A DNA stretch of 64,000 bases from Brasilonema sp. UFV-L1. GTDB taxonomy: Bacteria > Cyanobacteriota > Cyanobacteriia > Cyanobacteriales > Nostocaceae. Each line of letters begins with the position of its first letter. Positions within the stretch are counted from its first letter, which is position 1. The position numbers and the translations under genes were made by a program. The stretch covers positions 1-64,000 of the forward strand of contig NZ_QMEA01000012.1 of the NCBI RefSeq assembly GCF_012912105.1, given 5' to 3'. The notes beneath the pieces were generated by a model. That model was not told the DNA's origin and searched no databases. It was given only the letters and a program-made list of their open reading frames with translations. Positions 36,891 to 45,038 of this stretch are shown piece after piece.

Positions 36891-37322
36891 ATGAACCAAA
36901 CGTTATTCCATCTAGCCTTTCCCGTCACAGATATTGCCCAAGCAAAAGCATATTATGTCGATGGTTTAGGCTGCACTCCTGGACGGGAAAACCGCAACGC
37001 CTTAATTCTCAATCTCTACGGTCATCAACTAGTCGCTCATGTTACAAAAGAACCACTGACACCTCAGCGTGGAATATACCCAAGACACTTTGGGATAATT
37101 TTTACTTCAGAACATGATTGGGAGGACTTACTAGCAAGGGCGCAACAGCGACAACTCCTTTTTAAAGAAGAACCCAAACACCGCTTTGTCGATTCTCCCT
37201 TAGAGCATCGCACTTTCTTTTTAGAAGATCCTTTTTACAACTTCATGGAGTTTAAGTATTATCGTCACCCTGAAGCAATTTTTGGCAGTGCCGAGTATAC
37301 ACAAATTGGCGATCGCCTTTAA
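36891..37322 (+). CDS. VOC-superfamily (glyoxalase/dioxygenase-like) protein
   Basis: 143 residues with two beta-alpha-beta-beta-beta halves. HLAFPVTDIAQAKAYYVDGLGC gives the first His ligand, RHFGIIF the second-half His, and FFLEDPFYNFMEFKYY the terminal Glu ligand. The DPFYNFMEFK end is typical of cyanobacterial VOC proteins annotated as glyoxalase-like. The metal site seems intact; the substrate is unknown. Convergent with the lipase gene, 28 bases away. Confidence 0.88.
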   Translation: MNQTLFHLAFPVTDIAQAKAYYVDGLGCTPGRENRNALILNLYGHQLVAHVTKEPLTPQRGIYPRHFGIIFTSEHDWEDLLARAQQRQLLFKEEPKHRFVDSPLEHRTFFLEDPFYNFMEFKYYRHPEAIFGSAEYTQIGDRL

Positions 37323-37350
37323 GCTGTTAATGCATTTTCATCCCATTTTG

Positions 37351-38034
37351 TCAAGAGACAGAATACTTTCTAGTACTCAATTGTGTCTTTTGAATTAGAT
37401 CCTTCGCTTCGCGATAGATCCTGCGCGATTTTGAATTTTGAATTGTCAACGCCTCTGCTACCGCAGCCAAACTTCTTGAATCGCTCAGCATCCAAGAGTG
37501 ATTCAAAACTGGCACTATCACCTCGCGTCCTACAGGCATTTGCGAACTATTTGCAGGGACAATCATTAAGTCATAAGGTGTCCAGATAGAGGTAAAATTA
37601 ATCTGTCTTAACATATCAGCATCCTGATTCAAGTCTTGTAACAAAACACTATCAGGACGCATTTGAATGCAGCCAACACCTTGACGACAGTAGGCGATCC
37701 AAGTCCCATGATGGGGAGCTGAGATGGTAACAAACCGCTGTACGCGGTTGATTCCTCCCAGTCGTTGGACGTAATAGCGGCTGACGATACCTCCCATGCT
37801 GAAGCCTACTAAATCCAGGGATTGTTCTGGTTCAAAAGTGGCATCGACATAATCAGCAACTTGCTCAGCTAACGTGTCAAGACCTAAATTGCCATTATTT
37901 GGTATTAAATCTAGGTCATACACCATCCAACCTCTTTGCTTGAGATAAGCAATCATCTGATCGAAAACTCTACCTGTATCAAAAATACCGTGTACTAACA
38001 GCACGGGATTTCGTTTTTCCTCGATATGATTCAT
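37351..38034 (-). CDS. Lipase-like alpha/beta hydrolase (EstA/LipB type)
   Basis: 227 residues. The oxyanion motif is VLLVHGIFDTGRVFD, the nucleophile elbow LVGFSMGGIVSRYY (GxSxG), and a probable catalytic His lies in VLNHSWMLSD near the C terminus. This matches bacterial triacylglycerol lipase/esterase proteins. There is no signal peptide, so it is likely cytoplasmic or membrane-peripheral. It starts at ATG 38034. Confidence 0.88.
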   Translation of the reverse strand: MNHIEEKRNPVLLVHGIFDTGRVFDQMIAYLKQRGWMVYDLDLIPNNGNLGLDTLAEQVADYVDATFEPEQSLDLVGFSMGGIVSRYYVQRLGGINRVQRFVTISAPHHGTWIAYCRQGVGCIQMRPDSVLLQDLNQDADMLRQINFTSIWTPYDLMIVPANSSQMPVGREVIVPVLNHSWMLSDSRSLAAVAEALTIQNSKSRRIYREAKDLIQKTQLSTRKYSVS

Positions 38035-38461
38035 TTACAAAATAATGTTAAGTTCTATCTTTACCTAATTTAGTCAAGTATCATGACCTTTACCAAAAGG
38101 CTATGACACTCCCCGCGCTGGTTTGAGCAACACTGCTTTCAAAACTCAATACGCATATCTGAAAGTACAAGTTAACTTTTGTGAAGCACACTCTCAAAAT
38201 ATTGCCTCAAGTTACGGTAAAATTTAATAATTAAGTCTGACTGTTTACAAGTGGCGAGTGTGTGAGAGTAAAGAGTTAAGAGCATTTGCACGCTGGCGTC
38301 AAAGCTACTTTGTTAAGAAATAAACCTATGAAAGCTGTCACCGTAACTGGTTTACAGGCAAATAGGAAAATCAAGAAAATCTTGATAAAAATTAAAAATA
38401 TTCCGTGATTTTCTAAGAATTGCGGTCACGTTCCTAAGTATAAGAGGCAGGAGAAGTTGTA
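38035..38461. other. Intergenic region, 427 bp
   Basis: No gene, strong hairpin or repeat was recognised. It should contain the promoters of the divergent lipase and repeat-protein genes. Confidence 0.45.
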
Positions 38462-39040
38462 ATGATCGGTTTTATCAAAAATTTAATCAATGGGATTGTG
38501 AATTTCATTACTGGGCTTTTCGGTAAGAAGAAGAACGGCGGCTACTACCTAGAATTTGATGAAGCAGCCGAAGCAACAAAACAAGCAGCTAAACAAGCAG
38601 CGTCAAAAGCTAAAGAAGCGGCTGAATCAGTAGTATCGAAAGCTCAAGAAGTGGTTGAACCAGTAGTATCGAAAGCTCAAGAAGTGGTTGAACCAGCAGC
38701 ATCGAAAGCTCAACAAGCAGTTAAACCAGCAGCATCGAAAGCAAAGAAAGCGGCTAAGTCTGTGGCCACACAAGCAGCAGACAATAATGGAACAAAAGAT
38801 GCTGCAACTGCTACTAAGTCAAAACCAGCTAAAGTTGAGCTAGTACAAACTGCAAGTGGTGTCAAGCCAGAACCTGCTAAACCAGAAAAAGCCAAAGCAG
38901 TGATTCAACAGCAACCAGCTGAAAGCACTTTTGCGCCAAAATATCTCGCTGTACCTAATAGTACCAATGGTCGCCGACGTCCAGGAGCAAATATGACTTC
39001 TTTCCTAGACATGGCGCGTCAAGTGAAAACCTCTAAGTAG
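38462..39040 (+). CDS. Ala/Lys-rich repeat protein of unknown function
   Basis: 192 residues. An amphipathic or membrane-associating N terminus (IKNLINGIVNFITGLFGKKK) is followed by GGYYLEFDEA, and then a long helical region of near 11-residue repeats built on ASKAKEAAES/VSKAQEVVEPV, resembling LEA or apolipoprotein-like helices. The C terminus is conserved-looking (RRRPGANMTSFLDMARQVK). AGGAG lies 8 bases before the ATG. I have seen similar cyanobacterial proteins only as hypothetical. Membrane attachment is inferred from the N terminus. Confidence 0.8.
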   Translation: MIGFIKNLINGIVNFITGLFGKKKNGGYYLEFDEAAEATKQAAKQAASKAKEAAESVVSKAQEVVEPVVSKAQEVVEPAASKAQQAVKPAASKAKKAAKSVATQAADNNGTKDAATATKSKPAKVELVQTASGVKPEPAKPEKAKAVIQQQPAESTFAPKYLAVPNSTNGRRRPGANMTSFLDMARQVKTSK

Positions 39041-39209
39041 CTTTTTGATACTCTTTTCGTAAATGTTGCTCCACGGTCTTCCAAACCCTGGAGCAATATT
39101 CTTTTAGCATCCCCCTTCCGGGAGAAATGTCAAAATTTCTTCAATCAAATTCTTGACGAATTGTGGAGTTTTCTTTCAGTAGGGTGAGATAATAGTTAAC
39201 CACGTTAGC

Positions 39210-39845
39210 TTATCTTGTTCCAAACAACCTGTCCCCTGCATCTCCCAATCCTGGAATAATGTAACCATTTTCATCTAAATAATCGTCGATAGCAGTTGTA
39301 TAAATAGGTACATCTGGATGAACTTCAGTGAAATGCTCAAGACCTTCTGGTGCAGCTAGTATGCAAATAAACTTAATCGACATTGGATTCGTTGATTTAA
39401 GCCGTTCAACTGCTGCGACAGCTGAGTTACCAGTCGCTAACATCGGATCAACCACCAGCACATCTCGCTTGTCTATATCCTGAGGAACCTTAAAATAGTA
39501 CTCGACAGGAATCAGAGTTTTAGGCTCGCGGTACAATCCAATATGTCCTACTCTTGCTGATGGCATGAGTTCGAGCATTCCATCTAAAATCCCTTGTCCT
39601 GCGCGTTGGATGGAAACAATAACCAGCTTTTTTTCAGGAGCAAGCATTGGGGCTTTCATTGGCGCAAGAGGAGTTTCAATCTCTTCATATTTCACAGGCA
39701 AATCTCGCGTTATTTCATACGCCAGGAGCAGGCTAATTTCTTTGAGAAGAACTCGAAATTTTACCGTACTAGTTTCGGCTTTACGCATCAATGTCAGTTT
39801 GTGTTGAATCAATGGATGCTTGATGACGATAATTTGACTGTGCAT
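39210..39845 (-). CDS. upp: Uracil phosphoribosyltransferase
   Basis: Converts uracil plus PRPP to UMP. The PRPP-binding loop [17 protein letters not shown] and the uracil-binding C-terminal region [12 protein letters not shown] are complete, as is the N-terminal [16 protein letters not shown]. The frame is open to 39935, but ATG 39845 gives the standard ~211-residue protein. It is codirectional with the URC4-like and URC1-like genes upstream, and UPRT is the third component (URC6) of the URC uracil-degradation route, so it may act in catabolism as well as salvage. Confidence 0.95.
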   Translation of the reverse strand: MHSQIIVIKHPLIQHKLTLMRKAETSTVKFRVLLKEISLLLAYEITRDLPVKYEEIETPLAPMKAPMLAPEKKLVIVSIQRAGQGILDGMLELMPSARVGHIGLYREPKTLIPVEYYFKVPQDIDKRDVLVVDPMLATGNSAVAAVERLKSTNPMSIKFICILAAPEGLEHFTEVHPDVPIYTTAIDDYLDENGYIIPGLGDAGDRLFGTR

Positions 39846-40081
39846 ATGTCTTAGATGTTTTATTATGTTGTGAGCTAAAAAGGACTTGACAGACAAAATC
39901 TCTGCCCCATAAGACGCAGAGAAAAGAGGTCTCATTCAAAAGAATGCAGAATTCAGTTGGGATCCTAGAGAATTAGGTTGCTTTTTCCAAAGCTGATGAA
40001 CGCCACTTGCACCAACTGTTGGCAAAGCGCTTTCTTCGCAGTGGCTCCTAATAACCACCAATGACCAATGACTGCTGACAC

Positions 40082-41341
40082 CTAGAATACTGTGCCGTCG
40101 CTTTCTATTTGTATGGGGGGTGTACCACCCTTTCTGTGTTCAGCCGCAATCTTGCGCCCAGCTGTCCAAGTTCCACCTTGCAAGATTTTTACCAGTGGTA
40201 GTTCTTTGGCACTCATACCCAACTTGTCGCGTACTGTTGCGGCGATGCGATCCAACAGTATCACGGTGAGGGCACGCCATTCAACGATGATCTCTGATGC
40301 AACTGAATGAGACTGTAGCAATATTTCCGGACGCTTAGGGCTAATAAGTCCCAAATCAAGGCATAATCCACCGTTACGATATTCTGCCAATCCAGTCAAA
40401 GCATCCAAACCAGTTATTTCTAAGCCAAGTTCTTGTAAAGGTTCAAGCAGAGAATAAGTTAACCATTGAGACAGCTTGTGAAATGGTACTAAGCCATCAT
40501 CAGCAACACGTGAGTGAAACCAAACATCCCCCAAATTAATCCCAGCAATCTCAATTCGTCCAGACCAAATATCACCTATCCCTTCTAACACTGCACCCAA
40601 CACAGTTGCTGCAGCTACTTGCTGATTGCTTGAGTTTTCTATAAAGTAATTTACCAAATTCCCTGGGCGAGGATTTTGTTTGCCAAATAGATGAGGTGAA
40701 GAAAGTAGAACTTGACCCAATTTTTGCAACAATTTTAATCGCCCATTAATACCCACCAAAGGATTCTCTGCATTCACACCAAAACCATCTGCCAATTCTT
40801 TTTCTGTTAAGGCTTGCAATCTTTGAGCATTGACTTGCAAAGGTGCTGTTTGCTTATCATCAGAAAAAGTTCCATTACAAAACATTTGGAAACTGGCAAC
40901 TGCCAAACCTTCAGAACGCTTAAAATCTAGATGAGTATCTGATTCATGATAAGACCAATTTTCCCCCGCACCAGCATCTAGTAAAACACTGATAACCGCC
41001 AAATCAAACTTAGCAACAGCTTTTTGTTGAGGTGTGAGTTTTGCTAATTTCTTATCCAACTCAAACAGACGCTGCACATTCCCAGCCTCAAAATGTCGCC
41101 ACCGGCTGTGAAATGGAATCTGTAAATTTGGGTATTCTTCCCGCATGACTTCAATAACATACTCAGCCACTTTTGGCAACAGTGTCAAATCACAACTAAA
41201 GTGATGCGACTGACCTTCAATAGCCAACTCAAATAATTGGTGACAACGCTCCCGGATAGAACCAGGCGATCGCAAATAAGCAACCAACTCTTTGCCTTCT
41301 TTCCTCTGCTTACTCTGCGCCTCTGTTGTTTCTATCTCCAT
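40082..41341 (-). CDS. URC4-like uracil-catabolism protein (DUF1688)
   Basis: 419 residues matching DUF1688, the family of yeast URC4/Urg3. Recognisable blocks are FHSRWRHFEAGNVQR, VSVLLDAGAGENWSY (here VISVLLDAGAGENW), RSEGLAVASFQMFCNG, and LTGLAEYRNGGLCLDLG. URC4 is required for the URC route of uracil breakdown in Lachancea kluyveri; its exact reaction is not settled. Start ATG 41341 with GGAG upstream. It lies between the URC1-like gene (103 bp away) and upp. Confidence 0.88.
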   Translation of the reverse strand: MEIETTEAQSKQRKEGKELVAYLRSPGSIRERCHQLFELAIEGQSHHFSCDLTLLPKVAEYVIEVMREEYPNLQIPFHSRWRHFEAGNVQRLFELDKKLAKLTPQQKAVAKFDLAVISVLLDAGAGENWSYHESDTHLDFKRSEGLAVASFQMFCNGTFSDDKQTAPLQVNAQRLQALTEKELADGFGVNAENPLVGINGRLKLLQKLGQVLLSSPHLFGKQNPRPGNLVNYFIENSSNQQVAAATVLGAVLEGIGDIWSGRIEIAGINLGDVWFHSRVADDGLVPFHKLSQWLTYSLLEPLQELGLEITGLDALTGLAEYRNGGLCLDLGLISPKRPEILLQSHSVASEIIVEWRALTVILLDRIAATVRDKLGMSAKELPLVKILQGGTWTAGRKIAAEHRKGGTPPIQIESDGTVF

Positions 41342-41443
41342 TCTGACTCACTCCTGTATTGATACACCCCGTAAGAGGAGGGGGAGATGGGGAGATAGAA
41401 GAAAGTTCTTCTCCTTGTCCCCCCTATCCCCTTGGAACTCAAT

Positions 41444-42703
41444 TTACTCTGCTAAAGAACGTCCTTTAACAGCACTCAAACTGTTGGTGTCCAACACCTC
41501 TCCTGTTGTGTAATAACCAGCTGCCTTTTTCGCCTCGATCTCCACCCGCGCATCTTCGGGAATTAACTCTTCTGGAATTGGTATTCGTTCTACAATCTCT
41601 ATTCCCGACTGAGTAATGGCGTTGTACTTCATATTACTCATTGATACCATACGGTCGATACGAGTAATGCCCAACCAGTGCAACACATCGGGCATCAGTT
41701 CTTGAAACCGCATGTCTTCCACGCCAGCCACACACTCAGTGCGGGTAAAGTAGGCATCAGCGCGATCGCCACCCTCTTGACGCTTGCGGGCGTTGTAAAC
41801 GAGGAATTTCGTCACTTCTCCCAAAGCACGCCCTTCTTTACGACAGTAAATAATAACACCTACACCCCCTTCTTGTGCGGTTTGTACGCAGACTTCAATA
41901 CCATGTACCAGATAGGGGCGACAGGTGCAAATATCCGACCCAAACACATCAGAACCATTACATTCATCATGTACTCGCACTGCCAAAGGCTTATCCGGGT
42001 CAGTAATAGCTGCGACATCTCCAACGATATACACACTCAGACCTCCGATTGGTGGTAAAAACACCTCCAAATCAGATCGTGTCACTAATTCTGGAAACAT
42101 TCCTCCAGTTTGTTCAAATAAGGCGCGGCGTAACTCTCCTTCTTTAATATTAAATCGTTTGGCAATTCCTGGTAAGTACCAAACTGGCTCAATTGCAGCT
42201 TTTGTGACTACTAAATCGCCAGTCGGTTTCATAATCTTGCCATCAACTTGCAAGCGTCCTGCAATCACTGCCTCTTGTAATTCAGGGATGTTGATGTGCG
42301 CCTTTGTGATGGCGATTGTGGGACGAATGTCATATTCCTGTGTGTAGTATGATGCAAAAACCTCACCAACAGTCGCCCCAAACGGGTCAAGCGAGACAAT
42401 TTTATCTGGGTCAGCCCAGCTTGGGTGTGGTCCAATATGTTCTACTGGAGATGTGTTGGTAAGATCAGCCTTGTGATCTGACTGAAGAACTCCGCTAGCC
42501 ACCGCTAAGGCACGATAAATCGCATAACCACCAGAATGGGTACCAATCACATTCCGATGTCCCTGCTTGGCCAGCGTAGCAATGACTGGACCACGTTGCA
42601 TCGGATCCGCTGCTCCCCATTGGATGGGAATAGGTTTAGGACCAAAGCGAGTAGGATGCGAAGTGAGAACAATATGCCCGGAAACGCTTTTTTGCTTTGG
42701 CAT
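41444..42703 (-). CDS. URC1-like GTP cyclohydrolase II homologue
   Basis: 419 residues, in two parts. The N-terminal ~200 residues are specific to the URC1/Urg1 type (GHIVLTSHPTRFGPKPIPIQW, GPVIATLAKQGHRNVIGTHSG). The C-terminal half is the GTP cyclohydrolase II fold, with VHDECNGSDVFGSDICTCRPYL, which carries the zinc cysteines in a variant spacing, and YCRKEGRALGE. No DHBP-synthase domain is present, so it is not RibBA. In L. kluyveri, URC1 acts in uracil degradation rather than riboflavin synthesis. Context with the URC4-like gene and upp strongly supports the same role here. Confidence 0.9.
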   Translation of the reverse strand: MPKQKSVSGHIVLTSHPTRFGPKPIPIQWGAADPMQRGPVIATLAKQGHRNVIGTHSGGYAIYRALAVASGVLQSDHKADLTNTSPVEHIGPHPSWADPDKIVSLDPFGATVGEVFASYYTQEYDIRPTIAITKAHINIPELQEAVIAGRLQVDGKIMKPTGDLVVTKAAIEPVWYLPGIAKRFNIKEGELRRALFEQTGGMFPELVTRSDLEVFLPPIGGLSVYIVGDVAAITDPDKPLAVRVHDECNGSDVFGSDICTCRPYLVHGIEVCVQTAQEGGVGVIIYCRKEGRALGEVTKFLVYNARKRQEGGDRADAYFTRTECVAGVEDMRFQELMPDVLHWLGITRIDRMVSMSNMKYNAITQSGIEIVERIPIPEELIPEDARVEIEAKKAAGYYTTGEVLDTNSLSAVKGRSLAE

Positions 42704-43030
42704 AGTCGTTTCTTTTTCTCTTACTTTTTCTCAATTTTTAGTCATTAGCGATTTCTCTACAACTACTACCAGAGTTGTGACTTGTAAAAGTATGGCACAT
42801 TTATGAGCTATTACTAAAGACTCTAAATATCAAGTTAGGTATTAATCGTATTACAGACTACAGAAGCTCGGAAATTAATTGCTAATTTGAATTAACAAGT
42901 TTTATTTTTTGACTAATGAATACTGATTAAGAAAAACACATAGGTCAGAACTCCGCAGCTAGAAATGCATCCCTATACTTCCTTGAGGAATTCAAAATAT
43001 ATCCAGAGGATTTGCCGAGTTAGCTACCTG

Positions 43031-43150
43031 ATTACAAGTAACAGGTTTAGAACCAACTTATTGATGGAAAAATCGTTCTAATTGTCAACTGGAATACAAT
43101 GTTAAGATTTTTCACAGAGGCGATTTTTCCTCTGGCTAGGCAGATTTTTC
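43031..43150 (+). repeat. Dispersed hairpin element, copy 2
   Basis: Aligns end to end with the complement of 33398-33516. Shared blocks: ATTACAAGTAAC, GGTTTAGA, GGAAAAATCG, AATTGTCAACTGG, GGCGATTTTTCC and GGCAGATTTTTC, in the same order and spacing. The stem GGAAAAATCG/CGATTTTTCC is kept while the inner pairs have changed. Confidence 0.75.
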
Positions 43151-43355
43151 AATCGTTGTGACTTAACCCTCAAAAATAAATTCTTGAATTCCAACGAGTG
43201 GGTGATAGCGTCCCAACCGCTGTGTCCCCTTGGGACGAGCGCGTGGGCCAACGCCATAGGTGTCTGGTTTTTTCTAAGATTTCACCTCCTGAATCAAGCG
43301 CAGCCTTACATAGAATTGGTATGAGTTCTTTTTTCGGTTATTTTTGAAAAATTTA

Positions 43356-43388
43356 CTTAATAGTCACCACTTTATAGTGACTATTAAG
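43356..43388. promoter_or_regulatory. Perfect 12-bp palindrome upstream of the TPR gene
   Basis: CTTAATAGTCAC (43356-43367) and its exact complement (43377-43388) with a 9-base spacer, 52 bases before the TPR start codon. It may be an operator or a terminator-like hairpin; no regulator is identified. Confidence 0.45.
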
Positions 43389-43439
43389 ATAATAATGTGC
43401 GAAATTTGATCCAAAGCAACTATCAATGGCCTTGAATTC

Positions 43440-43910
43440 ATGGATTCTTTATTTATCAGTTCCTTACTTGAAGACTTAAAAAATCCCGATGAAACCGTCC
43501 GTGACGAAGCGACTAGGAAAATCTGGCGTATTTGGTTTCAGCAAAAGGGAGCTCGTGGACTGGAAATGATTGAACGCAGTCAAAAGTTAATAGACTCTGG
43601 AAAAATAACCCAAGCTGAAGCTGTACTGACAGAACTTATCAACGATCAACCTGATTTTGCCGAAGCTTGGAATCGTCGTGCTTTTCTTTACTACACTAAC
43701 AGCGAATATCGAAAGTCTCTAGCGGACTGTCAAATGGTTGTCAAGATTAATCCAGTACATTTCGGCGCACTTCATGGTATGGGTTTGTGTTTTGCCGCAA
43801 TGGGAGAGTATGTTGAAGCTATCAGAGCATTCCACCGTGCTTTGGAAATTCAGCCTTATTCTCAAGTCAATCAAAAATTGATTTTGGAATGCACTCTCCG
43901 ATTGAACTAA
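43440..43910 (+). CDS. TPR-repeat protein
   Basis: 156 residues. About three tetratricopeptide repeats follow an N-terminal ~45-residue helical part: ITQAEAVLTELINDQPDFAEAW, RRAFLYYTNSEYRKSLADCQ, and LHGMGLCFAAMGEYVEAIRAFHRALEIQP. There is no signal peptide. It is 31 bp from the first substrate-binding-protein gene on the same strand and could be cotranscribed. A scaffold or adaptor role is inferred from the fold. Confidence 0.88.
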   Translation: MDSLFISSLLEDLKNPDETVRDEATRKIWRIWFQQKGARGLEMIERSQKLIDSGKITQAEAVLTELINDQPDFAEAWNRRAFLYYTNSEYRKSLADCQMVVKINPVHFGALHGMGLCFAAMGEYVEAIRAFHRALEIQPYSQVNQKLILECTLRLN

Positions 43911-43941
43911 GACAACAAATAGGAGAAAGCAAAATGATGAT

Positions 43942-45021
43942 ATGAATTTATCACCACGCTCATCAACAACAATTCATACCTTAACTCGTCGCCAGTTGGT
44001 TCAGTACGGTTCGGTGTTAATCAGTAGTAGCATGATTGCTGCTTGTACTAATAGTAACCAAGCAAATAGTAACCAATCAAAGCCTAAAGACTCTGGCTTG
44101 GATAAAGTCACTTTTGGCACTAATTGGGTAGCGGAAGCAGAACATGGGGGATTTTATCAGGCGATCGCCACCGGCATCTACAAAAACTACGGTCTTGATG
44201 TCACCATTAAAATGGGCGGTCCCCAAGTTCCCAGTGGAACTCAGTTGTTGATGGGTGGTGCGGTAGATTTCTTTATGGGTACTGGGATTGATGCTATCAA
44301 TGCCATTGCTCAACAAATCCCCAAAATGACAGTAGCGGCAATCTTTCAAAAAGACCCTCAATGTATAATTGTTCACCCTAACAGAAAAGTGAAGACTCTT
44401 GCCGACCTCAAAGGCAAGCCTATATATCTGAGTGCTGCTGCCAATGTCACCTTTTGGCCCTTTCTCAAAGCTAAGTACGGTTTTACCGACGAACAAAAAC
44501 GCCCTTATAATTTCAATCCAGGACCTTTTCTGGTTGACAAAAACTCTGCCCAGCAGGGCTATGTGACTTCAGAACCCTTCGCCATTGAAAAGCAGGGTGG
44601 GTTCAAGCCGGTGGTGTTTTTATTAGCAGATTATGGTTATACAAACTACGCCACAACAATTGAGACAAAAAAAGAACTCGTCCAGAAAAATCCAGATTTA
44701 GTGCAGCGGTTTGTCGATGCCTCAATTAAGGGATGGTATAGCTACTTAGATAACCCAACTCCTGGTAACGAACTTATCAAAAAAGATAACCCAGAGATGA
44801 CTGACGAGCAGCTTACTTATGGCATAACAAAGCTTAAAGAATACGGCGTGATCATTTCTGGTGAAGCTCAAAAGCAAGGAATTGGGGCGATGACAGAAGA
44901 AAATTGGAAGTCATTTTTTGACAAAATGGTCAGTGTAGGAATTTATCAGCCAAACGTGAATTATAAAGATGCATTTACACTGCAATTTATTAACAAAGGT
45001 GTGGCATTCTACAAGTTATGA
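43942..45021 (+). CDS. ABC importer substrate-binding lipoprotein, NMT1/THI5-like (copy 1)
   Basis: 359 residues of the NMT1/THI5/SsuA family. The N terminus has twin Arg (TRRQLVQYG) and a lipobox (MIAAC), so it is a lipid-anchored protein possibly exported by Tat. Mature-domain features are FGTNWVAEAEHGGFYQAIATGIY, the family's entry motif, and LADLKGKPIY. Ligands in the family include thiamine-pyrimidine precursors, sulfonates, nitrate and riboflavin; none can be singled out. It has a close paralogue at 47229. AGGAG precedes the start. The ATPase and permease are after the second copy. Confidence 0.9.
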   Translation: MNLSPRSSTTIHTLTRRQLVQYGSVLISSSMIAACTNSNQANSNQSKPKDSGLDKVTFGTNWVAEAEHGGFYQAIATGIYKNYGLDVTIKMGGPQVPSGTQLLMGGAVDFFMGTGIDAINAIAQQIPKMTVAAIFQKDPQCIIVHPNRKVKTLADLKGKPIYLSAAANVTFWPFLKAKYGFTDEQKRPYNFNPGPFLVDKNSAQQGYVTSEPFAIEKQGGFKPVVFLLADYGYTNYATTIETKKELVQKNPDLVQRFVDASIKGWYSYLDNPTPGNELIKKDNPEMTDEQLTYGITKLKEYGVIISGEAQKQGIGAMTEENWKSFFDKMVSVGIYQPNVNYKDAFTLQFINKGVAFYKL

Positions 45022-45038
45022 GCAATTTTGCGCTGGCT

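Larger units (their letters stand above)
42704..43439. other. Intergenic region, 736 bp, with structured repeat
   Basis: No gene was found. It contains copy 2 of the dispersed hairpin element (43031-43150), a GC-rich patch with GTGTCCCCTTGGGAC (43222-43236) also found next to copy 1, and a perfect palindrome at 43356-43388. Confidence 0.6.
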
